The notes: a model not told the origin generated them from the letters alone. A DNA stretch of 64,000 bases from Actinoplanes sp. KI2 (GCF_025630775.1 NZ_JAOSZE010000013.1:62001-126000), one strand, 5' to 3'. Numbered from the stretch's first letter, positions 40,675 to 50,484 are shown. Numbers and translations are program-made.

Positions 40675-42930
40675 TCAGGCCTCCCCCGCACACGGGTCGG
40701 TGGCCGGCCGGCTCCCGGCGTAGCGCCGCCACTCGGCCTCGGTGAGACCGGGCGCGAACACCCGGCACAGCCGCGCCGCCCACACGTCCGGGTCGGCCGT
40801 CACCTCGGTGGTCTCGCCGGCGGCGAACCGGTGGTGCCGGACCGTGCCGGTCGCGGCGGCCAACGACCGGCCGGATGTGTCCCAGACCAGCCGCTCGACG
40901 TAGGCGTTGTCAGCCGGGCGCCGGGAGACCGGCAGGGCGTACCCGGGGCGGCGGCCGGCCACGTCGAAGACGGTCACGCGTCCGCCGTCGGTCGCCACCG
41001 CGAGGCGGGCGCCGTCCGGGCTGAACGCCAGCGCGGTGCCGAAGCCGCCGAGCGGGAGGATGTCACCGCCGAGCACCAGGCGGTTGCCGGTGGTGAGGAT
41101 GGCGAGCGGGCCGCCGGCCGGGCTCTGCGCCATCCGGTACACCGCCGGCATCGGCGCGCGGCGGCCGTCCAGAGTGCCGTCGGACGGGTCGATCCGGGCC
41201 TCGTACGTCCGCGCCGCCACCGCCGTCGAGTCGACCGCGGCGCCCACACTCACCGGCGCGAGGATCCGGCCGGCCGCCGGATCGTAGGCGAGCCCGAGAC
41301 CGTACCCGGGAATGATCCGGAAGGCCTCCCGCCAGGTCTCGGTCGACCAGGCGGCCACCTCGCCGCCCTCGTTCCGGGCCACCAGCAGGCGCCGGTCGGG
41401 CAGATACCTCAGGTCGGTCGGCGCTCGCGGGGCGCCGTTCGCGTCGGGCGAGTCGAAGGCGAGCAGGCGGCCCGGCCGGTCCGGCGCCGGCCAGATCATG
41501 ACCCCGGCGGTCGAACCCCGGATGCCGCCCGCCGCCACGAAGGCCGGCGCGGCGACCAGACTGTAGAACTCGAAGCCGGAATCCCGGAGATGGTGTCTCT
41601 CGTCGACGCTCACCAGCTTGCCGTCCGAGGCATAGGCGATCTCGGTGGCGCCCGGTCCGGCCCGGCGCACGAGAGTGTCCCCGCCCGGCTCGATCAGGCA
41701 GATCAACCCGTCGGAGGTCAGCACGGCAGCCGCGTCGCCGCCGGCGGGTGCGGCGAGGTCGCCGGCCGACCCGTACGCCCGTACCACCGCGTCGGCGGCG
41801 TACCGGCTCGACGGCACCGCGTCCACCCCGCCGGCTCCCGCGGCGACCAGCCACGATCCGTCTCGCGTGTAGAACATGGCGCCGTACGCGCCGAGCCGCA
41901 GGCCCGCGGCCGGCCCGGCGACCCGGCGGTTCGTTCGTAGATCCCAGACCAGCACGCCGTCGCCCGTGGCGACGGCCGCCTGATCCGGGTCGCCGCCGGG
42001 CCGGACCGCCACGGCGGCGACCGGCCCGAGCAGGTCGCGGCGCGGAACGCGAACCGTCGACCGGGCCTGGACCGTCTCGGACGGCCAGCGCGCGCCCGGC
42101 AGGTCGACCGACACGACGTCACCGGCCTCGGGCGCAAGCAGCAGCCGCGCCGGGTGGCGTGCGGTCGCCGGGATCACGGTGGAGGCCGCGTCGATGTCGA
42201 TCTGCTCGTCGCGCGGCGCCGGCATCGCCGGGTACCGGGGAACCAGGCCGACGTAGTCGAAGTCGAGGAACGCCTCGGCGTGCCAGTTCAGCCGCCACAG
42301 GTGGACGTAGCCGTCCGCGGTCACCGCGGCCAGCCGGGCACCGTCGAGGTAGAAGTCCAGCGCGATCGTCTCGCCGCCGACGAGCAGGGACCGCACGCTG
42401 TTCGTCGCGTCGATCGGCGGATAGATCTCGCCGGCCCGGCCGACCGGCCAGAGCTGCACCCGGCCGCGGGTGTCGCCGGAGGCGAGCAGCCGGTGCACGG
42501 GGTCGAAGGCGAGCCGCTCGGGCGGTGCACCCGGGTAGCTGTTCGAGCCGAGCTGCGCGCCGGTACGGACGTCCCAGGAACGGACCGTGCCGTCCTCATA
42601 GGCCGCGAAGACCAGCGAACCGTCGGCCGAGGCGGCCACCGCGTCGGCGACTCCGGCCGCCGCGCCGAGAACGCGGGTGACGTGCGAGTACCGGTCGGCC
42701 GCCGCGGCAATCGCCGCATCGAACGGACCGGCGGGGTCGAGACGCCGACCGGCCAGGGCCAGCATGGTCGTGACCCGGCCCGGCGTCTCGGGCACGGTGA
42801 TCGCGGCCGCCAGCCGCTCGGCCGTCACGCCGCCGGCCAGACCCGGCGCGTCGGCGACGAACGCGCCGGCGAGCAGGATCAGCCCCGCGGTGACCGCGAG
42901 CGGGAGGCGGAGCTTCGTGGTGGCGCCCAT
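40675..42930 (-). CDS. Exported WD40-type beta-propeller protein
   Basis: A 751-residue protein with an N-terminal membrane helix (LPLAVTAGLILLAGAFV, residues ~9-25) and many WD40-like repeats afterwards (DGTVRSWDVRTG, RGRVQLWPVG, DGYVHLWRL, DGVLVWDLRTN, GGEVAAWSTETW, GGRVTVFDVAG). Such proteins often occur as kinase C-terminal sensors or conflict-system scaffolds in actinobacteria; here the propeller stands alone, outside the membrane. It is the first of three genes encoding exported proteins. The ATG at 42930 opens just before the membrane helix; no strong ribosome binding site is visible. Confidence 0.83.
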   Translation of the reverse strand: MGATTKLRLPLAVTAGLILLAGAFVADAPGLAGGVTAERLAAAITVPETPGRVTTMLALAGRRLDPAGPFDAAIAAAADRYSHVTRVLGAAAGVADAVAASADGSLVFAAYEDGTVRSWDVRTGAQLGSNSYPGAPPERLAFDPVHRLLASGDTRGRVQLWPVGRAGEIYPPIDATNSVRSLLVGGETIALDFYLDGARLAAVTADGYVHLWRLNWHAEAFLDFDYVGLVPRYPAMPAPRDEQIDIDAASTVIPATARHPARLLLAPEAGDVVSVDLPGARWPSETVQARSTVRVPRRDLLGPVAAVAVRPGGDPDQAAVATGDGVLVWDLRTNRRVAGPAAGLRLGAYGAMFYTRDGSWLVAAGAGGVDAVPSSRYAADAVVRAYGSAGDLAAPAGGDAAAVLTSDGLICLIEPGGDTLVRRAGPGATEIAYASDGKLVSVDERHHLRDSGFEFYSLVAAPAFVAAGGIRGSTAGVMIWPAPDRPGRLLAFDSPDANGAPRAPTDLRYLPDRRLLVARNEGGEVAAWSTETWREAFRIIPGYGLGLAYDPAAGRILAPVSVGAAVDSTAVAARTYEARIDPSDGTLDGRRAPMPAVYRMAQSPAGGPLAILTTGNRLVLGGDILPLGGFGTALAFSPDGARLAVATDGGRVTVFDVAGRRPGYALPVSRRPADNAYVERLVWDTSGRSLAAATGTVRHHRFAAGETTEVTADPDVWAARLCRVFAPGLTEAEWRRYAGSRPATDPCAGEA

Positions 42931-43078
42931 GCCGTCGATCCGAGGAGAGTCCGTTGGCGCGTGACAAGCAACCGTAACAACGGGACGCGGCCCGCGTCCG
43001 TGGCGCGTCGAGAAGGCGACATGGACGCCGTGGGTGTGCCGGGCCGGTCTCCCGCCCCGGCACACCTGGTCAGCACCG

Positions 43079-44269
43079 TCAGTCCAACAGGCCGGTCACC
43101 GTGCCGGCGGCGACCGTGCGCTTGCCCTCACGCACCGCGAAGCCCATGCCGACCTCGATCGCGATCGGCTTGCCCAGCGTCACCACGACCGCGTCGAGCG
43201 TGTCGCCGGGCACGACCAGGTCGCGGTCCCCCAGGTCCAGCCCGCCGGACACGTCCGTGGTGTGGAAGTAGAACTGGGGGCGGTAGTCCGCCGCGAACGG
43301 GGTGTGCCGGCCGCCCTCGGCCGCCGTCAACGCGTACATCGTCGCCGTGAACCTCCGGTGTGGAGTGACGCTGCCAGGCACCGCGACCACCTGGCCGCGC
43401 TGCACCTGCTCGCGCTTGACGCCGCGCAGGAGTACGGCGGCGTTGTCGCCCGCCTCGGCCCGCTCGAGCGACTTGCCGAACATCTCCAGCCCGGTCGCGA
43501 TGGTGCCGACCGTCGGGCCGAGGCCGACCACCTCGACCGGCTCGCCGACCCGCAGCGTGCCGCGCTCGACCTTGCCGGTCACCACCGTGCCCCGGCCGCT
43601 GATCGTCAGGACGTTCTCGATCGGCATGAGGAACGGCTCGCCGAGCTCGCGCGGCGGCACCGGCACGTAGTCGTCGACCGCGTCGAGCAGCTCGACGATC
43701 GTCGCGGTCCAGCGCGGGTCGCCCTCGAGCGCCTTGAGAGCACTCACGCGTACGACCGGCACCTCGTCGCCGGGGAAGCCGTACTCGCTCAGCAGCTCGC
43801 GGACCTCGAGCTCGACCAGGTCGAGCAGCTCCGGGTCGTCCACGGCGTCGCTCTTGTTGAGCGCCACCACCAGGTACGGCACGCCGACCCGCTGGGCGAG
43901 CAGCACGTGCTCGCGGGTCTGCGGCATCGACCCGTCCTGCGCCGACACCACGAGGATGGCGCCGTCGACCTGCGCCGCACCCGTGATCATGTTCTTCACG
44001 TAGTCGGCGTGGCCGGGCATGTCCACGTGGGCGTAGTGGCGGTTCGGGGTCTCGTACTCGACGTGCGCGATGGTGATGGTGATGCCGCGGGCCGCCTCCT
44101 CCGGGGCCTTGTCGATCCCCTCGAACGCGACGTACCGGTTGGCGGCCGGGTCGCGGTCGGCGAGAACCTTGGTGATCGCGGCGGTCAGGGTCGTCTTGCC
44201 GTGGTCGACGTGACCCATCGTGCCGATGTTGACGTGCGGCTTCGTACGGATGAACTGGCTCTTCGCCAT
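43079..44269 (-). CDS. Divergent second elongation factor Tu (tuf3-like)
   Basis: A 396-residue full-length EF-Tu: GTP-binding P loop GHVDHGKT, switch I RGITIT, DxPGH as DMPGHADY (Met in place of the usual Cys), NKSD, SALKAL, and domains II-III ending [10 protein letters not shown]. It delivers aminoacyl-tRNA to the ribosome. It is not next to rpsL, rpsG or fusA, and it differs from the standard actinobacterial protein at many sites, so I take it as an extra, tuf3-type copy. Extra copies are known to serve under stress or as resistant versions against EF-Tu antibiotics. Its leader of ~250 bases contains a 10-bp hairpin (44363-44399). Confidence 0.88.
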   Translation of the reverse strand: MAKSQFIRTKPHVNIGTMGHVDHGKTTLTAAITKVLADRDPAANRYVAFEGIDKAPEEAARGITITIAHVEYETPNRHYAHVDMPGHADYVKNMITGAAQVDGAILVVSAQDGSMPQTREHVLLAQRVGVPYLVVALNKSDAVDDPELLDLVELEVRELLSEYGFPGDEVPVVRVSALKALEGDPRWTATIVELLDAVDDYVPVPPRELGEPFLMPIENVLTISGRGTVVTGKVERGTLRVGEPVEVVGLGPTVGTIATGLEMFGKSLERAEAGDNAAVLLRGVKREQVQRGQVVAVPGSVTPHRRFTATMYALTAAEGGRHTPFAADYRPQFYFHTTDVSGGLDLGDRDLVVPGDTLDAVVVTLGKPIAIEVGMGFAVREGKRTVAAGTVTGLLD

Positions 44270-44362
44270 GTCTTTTCTCAATCCTCACTGGATGCAAGGC
44301 AGTTCGGTGGTACACGACCCGTCGCCAGGCGGGACGCGTCAGAACCCGGGCAGGAGGCAGCC

Positions 44363-44399
44363 ACCCTTCCCCGGGGTTCTGCTGCCGGTGGGGAAGGGT
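44363..44399 (-). promoter_or_regulatory. Leader hairpin upstream of the tuf3-like gene
   Basis: ACCCTTCCCC (44363-44372) pairs perfectly with GGGGAAGGGT (44390-44399) around a 17-base loop, 94 bases before the EF-Tu start. It lies in a 268-base gap between the EF-Tu and kinase genes that holds no other gene. It could be the terminator of the kinase gene or an attenuator of the EF-Tu transcript. Confidence 0.55.
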
Positions 44400-44537
44400 C
44401 AGGCTCGCGTATCGACGCCGGGAAGCGCGCACACGGGAGCCACCACGGGGGGCAGCTGCAAACCGAGCGCGAACATGACCAGCACGGTAGCGGTCAACGC
44501 ACCACCGCGCGATCGAATTTCCGGGGCCCGACGGGCA

Positions 44538-46439
44538 TCACCAGGTGAAGGCGTTGCCCCTCGTCGTGCTCACCATCGTCCGGCCGCCCCGCACGTACCG
44601 GAACGACATCGACACCAGGTACCTGCGGCCCCTTGCCGGTCTCGCCCAGGCCGGTCCGCAGCCCCACGTCGCGGCCGTGCCGAACGCCAGGTTTCCGCAG
44701 CTGACCGGCCCCGCCACGGTCTCTCCGCTGCCGGCGTCCTCCAGCGCGAGGGTGATGCTTCCGGCGCCGCCGCCGGGCGCGGTCAGCGAGGCCTGGTACC
44801 GGATGTCGCGCCCGAGCATCTGGCAGGGGCTGGGCGTGAGCGGAAGCCTCGAGACGTCATCGAACACGACGCTTCGCGTGCACTGCCAAGGGCCGTAGCG
44901 CTCGGCCTCCGTCTGCGGCGAGGAAAACACCTTTGCGGGTACGCGCGGGGAAGTCACCGGACGCGCGCCGCCCGTCGGCGTCGTCCGTGGCCCTGCGAGG
45001 TGCTTCGGCCCGGCGGCCCGGCGCGGCCCGTTGTCGCGGCTGGTCCGCCCGAACTGCCGTGCGGAGGCGGTCGGCGTGGCCTGGATCGCCGGAGTCGCCG
45101 GGTCGGCGGTGTCCCCTCCCCTGTCCCGATGGTGGAAGCCAGCGGCCGCGACCGCGACGGCCAGCATCGCGCCCGCGACGATCGTGGTCACCGTGGCACC
45201 GTGCCGGGGCCGCCGCTGCCGAGGAGCCGCCCGGTCCCGCCCACTCTTCCCCGGCTGCGGCTGCGGCGACGGCGACGGCGGCTGCAGCTGCGGCTGCGGC
45301 TGCGGCTGCGGCAAAGGCAGCTGAGGCTGCGGCGACGGCAACGGCGCCGACAGCAACGGCAACGGCAACAGGCTGACGGCTTCCGGATCGCCCGTGCCCC
45401 CGTCCGCGGCCTCGACGCTCCGAAGGCCGCCCCCGCCGACCGACGCCGGCCCGCCCTGCACCGGCACTCGGATCCCCGGCCGGGGCAGCTCCAGGCCCAC
45501 ATCGGACTGGTTGGGACCGGCCGCGGCGGCGACCTCCGGCCCGGGCAGCGCCGGAACGTCGGCGAACGCCCGGGCCGCGTCGGAAAGCTCCGCCACCATC
45601 TCGACCGCCGACGGTCGCAGGAGCGGTTTGATTTCCATGCACTGCGTGATCAGCGCCCAGATGCCGTCGGGGATGCCCGGCCGGCGCTGCGGGTTGCCCT
45701 CCGAGTGCCGGCGCATCAGGTCCGGGATCGAGTCGCTGTCGTACGGCGGCCGCCCGCTGACCAGCTCGTACAGCAGGATGCCGAGCGCGTACACATCGGT
45801 CGCCGGGCTGGCCGTGGCACCGTGGAACGCCTCGGGCGCCATGTAATGCGGGGTTCCCACGACCGTGTTGGCCGTGGTCATGCTGGGCGTGTTGAGGATC
45901 CGCGCGATGCCGAAGTCGGTCAGCCGGGTGTCCAGGCGGCCGTCCTCGATCTGCAGCAGGACGTTGTCCGGCTTGAGGTCGCGGTGGATGATCCCGAGCT
46001 CGTGCGCCTCGGCCAGCGCGGCGGCGACCTGGGCCGCGAGCCGGGCCGCCTCGCCGGCCGGCACGGTGTGGTGCCGGCGCAGGTGATCTCGCAGGCTGCC
46101 GCCGTCGACGAGATCCATCACCAGCCCGAGCGTCTCCCCCACGCTGAACAGGTCGCGCACCCGCACCACGTTCCGGTGCCGCAGCATCAGCAGGATGGTT
46201 CGCTCCTGCACGAACCGGGTGACCAGTTTCGGCTGGCGCAGCAGGCTCTCGTGCAGCAGCTTGACGGCGACCGGCTCCCCCGAGGCCCGCTCGACCGCGC
46301 GCCAGATCGTGCCCGTGGCGCCCTGCCCGATCGGGCGTTGGAGGATGTACGAGTTCCCCACGCATCGCCCACTGAGATCCATGGTCGACGCGCCGTCGGA
46401 ATCCGGGCGCGCGACGCCGCTCGTGCGATCCTTGGTCAC
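44538..46439 (-). CDS. Transmembrane Ser/Thr protein kinase (PknB-type) with an outside domain
   Basis: A 633-residue receptor kinase. Kinase domain ~29-290: Gly loop IGQGATGT, Lys60 (AVK), catalytic Asp154 (HRDLKPDN), Asp175 (DFG), and APE in YMAPEAF. Then a flexible part with a Pro/Gln repeat (QPQLPLPQPQPQPQ region, encoded by a CGG/CTG-type repeat at 45250-45370), a membrane helix (~417-438), a basic linker, and a ~110-residue extracytoplasmic beta-domain that begins at YGPWQCTRSV and has four Cys. It lacks PASTA repeats, so the ligand is different from cell-wall-sensing kinases. Starts are GTG 46439 or ATG 46382. Confidence 0.9.
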   Translation of the reverse strand: MTKDRTSGVARPDSDGASTMDLSGRCVGNSYILQRPIGQGATGTIWRAVERASGEPVAVKLLHESLLRQPKLVTRFVQERTILLMLRHRNVVRVRDLFSVGETLGLVMDLVDGGSLRDHLRRHHTVPAGEAARLAAQVAAALAEAHELGIIHRDLKPDNVLLQIEDGRLDTRLTDFGIARILNTPSMTTANTVVGTPHYMAPEAFHGATASPATDVYALGILLYELVSGRPPYDSDSIPDLMRRHSEGNPQRRPGIPDGIWALITQCMEIKPLLRPSAVEMVAELSDAARAFADVPALPGPEVAAAAGPNQSDVGLELPRPGIRVPVQGGPASVGGGGLRSVEAADGGTGDPEAVSLLPLPLLSAPLPSPQPQLPLPQPQPQPQLQPPSPSPQPQPGKSGRDRAAPRQRRPRHGATVTTIVAGAMLAVAVAAAGFHHRDRGGDTADPATPAIQATPTASARQFGRTSRDNGPRRAAGPKHLAGPRTTPTGGARPVTSPRVPAKVFSSPQTEAERYGPWQCTRSVVFDDVSRLPLTPSPCQMLGRDIRYQASLTAPGGGAGSITLALEDAGSGETVAGPVSCGNLAFGTAATWGCGPAWARPARGRRYLVSMSFRYVRGGRTMVSTTRGNAFTW

Positions 46440-46635
46440 TCAGGCTCCCTCCGGGCTGCCCCGCGGTGTCCCGGAATCCTGCTGTTTGTCCAGATCCCCT
46501 GGCAAGTCCGCGCGCCCCAAGTTCGCCCCTTTGGCAGGAGTAATCGGATTCGCGTCACCCCCGGCCCCGGCACTCGTTCGGGCAGCCGGATCCGGCCCGG
46601 CGCCGGAGCCGCCGGGCGTACCCAGGGAAGGGTTT

Positions 46636-48657
46636 TTATTCGGCCGTTGGTTGCGGGCCGCAGAGCGTGCGAATCGCGCCCAGCAGGGTCGACCGGGTGA
46701 ACGGCTTCTCGATCAGCATGCTGTTCTCGTCGAGGTGCAGCTGCGGGCCGAGCGACGCGGCGGTGTAGCCGGACATGTAGAGCACCGGCAGGTCCGGGTG
46801 GTGCGTGCGCAACGCGGCGGCCAGCTCGGGGCCGGTCATCGCGGGCATGACCACGTCGGTGATCAGCAGGTCGGGGTGCGCCCCGGCGGCGACCTGGGTG
46901 ACCGCCGTCAGGGCGTCGGTGGCTACCGTGATGGCGTAGCCGGCCGGCTCGATCAGCCGCTGCACGAGCTGGGCCACCTCGGGCTGGTCCTCGACGATCA
47001 GCACGTTGCCGATCACCTGGTTGGCGGCCTGCCGCCCCTCGGCCGGCTGCCGGGTCTCGGCGGCGGGCAGGTAGAGGTGGACCGTGGTGCCGATCCGCGG
47101 CTGCGACTCGATCTCGATGTGCCCGCCGATGCCCTGCACGATGCCGGCCGCGGTGGCCAGGCCCAGCCCGGCCGCGGTCGGGCGGGTCGTGAAGAACGGC
47201 TCGAGCGCACGCTCCCGCACCTCGTCGGTCATGCCGGTGCCGGTGTCGGTGATCACCAGGTGGACCACCCGGCCCTCCGGGACGCCCTCGGGCAGCTCGC
47301 CCTGCTCGTGCACCTCGTTGCTGGCGGCGACCCGCAGCATGCCGCCGTGCAGCATCGCGTCCCGCGCGTTGGCCGCGAGGTTGACCAGCGCCTGCTCCAG
47401 CGGGCCGCGCTCGGCGCGCACCGGCCAGACGTCCTGGCCGAACGCCAGGTCCAGCCCGATGTGCTCGCCGAGCGTGCGACTGAACAGCGACTGCACGTCG
47501 GTGAGCAGGTCGGGGATCGGGATGATCTCGGGCCGGTTGCCGTCGCTGCGGCCGAACGCCAGCAGCTGGTGGGTGAGCGTGCGCCCGGTGCTGACCGCCT
47601 CGAGGATGTCGTTGGCCAGCGTGTACTGCGGCGAACCCTCCTCGGCGTGCGAGAGGATCATGTCGGCCGAGCCGCCGACGACGGTCAGCAGGTTGTTGAA
47701 GTCGTGCGAGATGCCGCCGATCAGCTGACCCAGGCTGTCGAGCCGGCGCAGGTGGTCGAGCTGCCGCTTGAGCCCGCGGGCGTCGATGTGATCGGTGGTG
47801 TCGGTGACCATGCAGACCACGCCGGTGAACTGACCATGGTCGTCCATCAGCGGCATCATGCTCATCCGTACGCTGCGCCGGGAGCCGTCGGCCCGCATCA
47901 GCCGGGTCGCGCCGACGGTGGAACGGCCGGCCCGGCACTCGGCGAGCCGCCGGGTCAGCTCCTTCTGCCCCTGGTCGTCGAGGAAGCCGCGCAGCGACAC
48001 CCCGACCAGCTGGTGCCGCGGCATGCCGAGCACGACGCCCATCGGCTCGTTGGCGTACGTGGCCAGGCCGTCCGGGTCGAGCTGCAGCACCCCCTCGGGG
48101 ATGGTCTCCAGCACCCGGCGGTAGCGCTCCTCGCTCGCCTTCAGCCGCTCCAGGGCGCGGGCGCTGGAGATGGCCAGTGCCAGCTCGCCGCAGATGTCCC
48201 GGGCGAGCTCGACCTCGGCGGTCGAGTAGAACGTGCCCGGCCCCTCTCTCGTGAGCACCAGATATCCGGCGTACGTGTTGTCGACGATCACCGGGCAGAG
48301 CACGGCCGCGTGCACCTGGTGCTCGTGGCCGGTCAGCGGCTCGACGCCCTCGCCGGCCAGCACGATCGGCCGGCGGCCGGCCGATAGCGCGGTGGAGAAG
48401 TCGTCGTCGGGCAGCTGACCGACGCGGTCGAGCACCCGGCCGAGCGGCGCCGCGCGCTCGTCGTCCACGTGCAGATAGGTGATCGCGTCGTAGCGGCCGT
48501 CGTCGCGCAGCAGCTGCACACCGGCGCCGTCCCCGATCATGTCGGCCGCTGCACGAGCCGCCGTCGAACGCACCTCCTCGGCGTTGTCGACGGCCCGGCT
48601 GAGCGCCAGGGCGAGATCGGCGAGCGCGTACCGGAGGGGGTAAGCCATGACACCCAT
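46636..48657 (-). CDS. Hybrid sensor histidine kinase with GAF, PAS and receiver domains
   Basis: A 673-residue soluble sensor: GAF domain ~15-170, PAS ~180-300 (ERYRRVLETIPEGVLQLD), then a His-kinase region with the phospho-acceptor in GGISHDFNNLL, ATPase motifs NLAANARDAM, DTGTGM and GLGLATAAGI, and a C-terminal receiver domain with the acceptor Asp in LLITDVVMP. The order HisKA-HATPase-REC with HDFNN is that of CckA-like hybrid kinases. No membrane helix is present, so it senses a cytoplasmic signal. The phosphate would pass on to an unlinked partner. I placed the start at ATG 48657, with 48648 and 48759 as alternatives. Confidence 0.88.
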   Translation of the reverse strand: MGVMAYPLRYALADLALALSRAVDNAEEVRSTAARAAADMIGDGAGVQLLRDDGRYDAITYLHVDDERAAPLGRVLDRVGQLPDDDFSTALSAGRRPIVLAGEGVEPLTGHEHQVHAAVLCPVIVDNTYAGYLVLTREGPGTFYSTAEVELARDICGELALAISSARALERLKASEERYRRVLETIPEGVLQLDPDGLATYANEPMGVVLGMPRHQLVGVSLRGFLDDQGQKELTRRLAECRAGRSTVGATRLMRADGSRRSVRMSMMPLMDDHGQFTGVVCMVTDTTDHIDARGLKRQLDHLRRLDSLGQLIGGISHDFNNLLTVVGGSADMILSHAEEGSPQYTLANDILEAVSTGRTLTHQLLAFGRSDGNRPEIIPIPDLLTDVQSLFSRTLGEHIGLDLAFGQDVWPVRAERGPLEQALVNLAANARDAMLHGGMLRVAASNEVHEQGELPEGVPEGRVVHLVITDTGTGMTDEVRERALEPFFTTRPTAAGLGLATAAGIVQGIGGHIEIESQPRIGTTVHLYLPAAETRQPAEGRQAANQVIGNVLIVEDQPEVAQLVQRLIEPAGYAITVATDALTAVTQVAAGAHPDLLITDVVMPAMTGPELAAALRTHHPDLPVLYMSGYTAASLGPQLHLDENSMLIEKPFTRSTLLGAIRTLCGPQPTAE

Positions 48658-48764
48658 GCGGACATGATCCGTGTCGGGTGGGGTGCGTGCGGCCCGTTCG
48701 CCAGCATTGCAACCGTCGTCGGTGAACGGCGGCAGCGTGGGAGACGCCGACGGCGCCATGAACC

Positions 48765-49502
48765 TCAGACGATCACGCGATAGTGGGTGGTCAGCCGACG
48801 ATCATCGGCGAGCACGTGAAACGCGATCATCGGCGGCTGGTGGAGGTCGACCAGCGCGTCGGTCTCGAACGGCAGCATGGCGGTGGAGACCACGCCCGGG
48901 GCGACCAGGAGCGGGCGCCCCGCGAACGTGCTCGCCGCGGCGGTGTGCGCATGCCCGCAGAGCAGCGCCACCACCTGCGGATGCCGCTGCACGACGGCGG
49001 CCAGTCGCTCGGCGCCGAACTGCCGGATGCCGTCGACGAAGGGCATGCCGAGCGTGACCGGCGGATGGTGGAAGCAGATCAGGGCGGGCAGCTCGGCCCG
49101 CGCGGACAGCCGCGCCTCCAGCCATGCGAGGGTCTCGTCGGCCAGCAGCCCGTCGTTGCGCCCCGGGATGCTGGAGTCGCACATCAAGATCAAAACCCCG
49201 GCGATCTCGTACGCCCGATTGACGGGTCGCGCGGTCGGCTCCTCGTCGAGCAACGCCTTGCGGTAGGGCCCGCGGTCGTCGTGGTTGCCCGGGCACCAGA
49301 GCACCGGGGCGGAGAGCCGGACCAGCCCGCGGACCCGCTCGTACTCCGCCTCGGCGCCGTGATCGGCAATGTCGCCGGTCACGATCACGGCGTCCGGGGA
49401 GGTGTGCAGCCCCGCGAGATATCGGAAGACCCGGCCGACCCGCTCGGCACTCCGCTCACCCGCGTCGACGTGGATATCGCTGACATGCGCAATCACGACC
49501 AT
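48765..49502 (-). CDS. Calcineurin-like metallophosphoesterase (CpdA-type)
   Basis: A 245-residue phosphoesterase with all metal-site motifs: DIH near the N terminus, GD in VTGDIADHG, GNHD, HH in CFHHPP and GHAH. The class III cyclic-nucleotide phosphodiesterase/GpdQ group has this motif spacing, so cAMP or a phosphodiester is a reasonable substrate, though unproven. It is cytoplasmic, without signal peptide. Its GTG/ATG start is at 49502; the stop of the neighbouring sirtuin gene is about 65 bases upstream on the same strand. Confidence 0.87.
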   Translation of the reverse strand: MVVIAHVSDIHVDAGERSAERVGRVFRYLAGLHTSPDAVIVTGDIADHGAEAEYERVRGLVRLSAPVLWCPGNHDDRGPYRKALLDEEPTARPVNRAYEIAGVLILMCDSSIPGRNDGLLADETLAWLEARLSARAELPALICFHHPPVTLGMPFVDGIRQFGAERLAAVVQRHPQVVALLCGHAHTAAASTFAGRPLLVAPGVVSTAMLPFETDALVDLHQPPMIAFHVLADDRRLTTHYRVIV

Positions 49503-49567
49503 GAGCCGAAGCTACGCGCTCGGGCCCGCCGCATCGACGGCCAAAGATCGACGGGTGGCGCCCTGCT

Positions 49568-50341
49568 TCATCGATCGCCCCACGCCCGGGCCACCAGGTC
49601 GGGGAGGATCTGCGCCGCGGTACCCCGCAGGTTGACGTCGGCGACGGCGTCGAGGGCGGTGGGCTCCGGGTTGACCTGCACCACGGTGGCGCCGGACCGG
49701 GCCGCGACGTACGGGATCTCCGCCGCCGGGTAGACGAGGCCCGAGGTGCCCACGGTGAACAGGAGGTCGCAGCCGAAGACGGCCTCGGTGGCGGCGGAGA
49801 GGGCATGCGTCGGCAGCTGCTCGCCGAACCAGACGACCCCGGGCCGGACGGGGGCGCCACAGTCGGCACACGACGGCGGCGGCAGGCGCCCGTCGAGCTC
49901 CTCGTGCGGCCCGGCCGGGGCGGGGGTCGTGGCGGGGGGCGGGGCGGGCCGGTCGCACGACGAGCATCGCGGGGTGAACAGGCTGCCGTGCAGGTGGATC
50001 GGGGTGCGGGAGCCGGCGCGCTCGTGCAGGTCGTCCACGTTCTGGGTGATGACGACCGTGTCGGGGACGTGGGCCTCGATGGCGGCCACCGCGTCGTGCC
50101 CGGCGTTCGGCCGGGCGCGCAGCACCTCGGCCCGGCGCCACTCGTACCAGCCCCAGACCAGGGCGGGTTCGGCGGCGAACGCCTCGGGGGTGGCCAGGCT
50201 CTTGGGGTCGAAGCGGGCCCACAGGCCGGTCAGCGCGTCACGGAAGGTAGGCACGCCGGACTCGGCCGACATGCCGGCGCCCGTGAAGACGACGACCCGT
50301 TTCGCGTCGCGGAGCAGCTCCGCGGCGTCACGCTCCGGCAT
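49568..50341 (-). CDS. Sirtuin, NAD-dependent protein deacylase
   Basis: A 257-residue Sir2 protein: NAD-binding GAGMSAESGVPTFR, QNVDDLH with the Asn/Asp pair, the catalytic His in HLHG, zinc Cys pairs CSSC and CADC, and FTVGTSGLVYP. It should remove acyl groups (acetyl, succinyl) from protein lysines using NAD. GGGAGG stands before the ATG at 50341, which fixes the start; an upstream extension of 26 residues is less likely. The protein loop between the two Cys pairs is long and Pro-rich (PAPPPATTPAPAGP), an unusual insert. Confidence 0.9.
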   Translation of the reverse strand: MPERDAAELLRDAKRVVVFTGAGMSAESGVPTFRDALTGLWARFDPKSLATPEAFAAEPALVWGWYEWRRAEVLRARPNAGHDAVAAIEAHVPDTVVITQNVDDLHERAGSRTPIHLHGSLFTPRCSSCDRPAPPPATTPAPAGPHEELDGRLPPPSCADCGAPVRPGVVWFGEQLPTHALSAATEAVFGCDLLFTVGTSGLVYPAAEIPYVAARSGATVVQVNPEPTALDAVADVNLRGTAAQILPDLVARAWGDR

Positions 50342-50455
50342 CCTCCGACCTCCCGGCGTCACGCGGCGCGGCTCCTGTGCCGCGACGCCCCCGGCATTCT
50401 TACGCATCACCGGCCCCACCCGCCTACCCCCGGCACGGCGGATCCCCGACCAGTA

Positions 50456-50484
50456 TTGACATATATCGATTCAACGGGAAGGGT
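50456..50484 (+). promoter_or_regulatory. Possible promoter of the LPMO gene
   Basis: TTGACA at 50456-50461 and AAGGGT at 50479-50484 are spaced by 17 bases, ~115 bases before the LPMO start. The area is locally AT-rich. No CebR-type operator is found in this upstream region. Confidence 0.4.

Noticed and set aside
46440..46635. Possible riboswitch or small gene between the hybrid kinase and the Ser/Thr kinase
   Set aside because: GC-rich stretches can pair in several ways, but no conserved aptamer pattern is recognisable and no frame has a start with ribosome binding site. I see nothing supportable in these ~200 bases.
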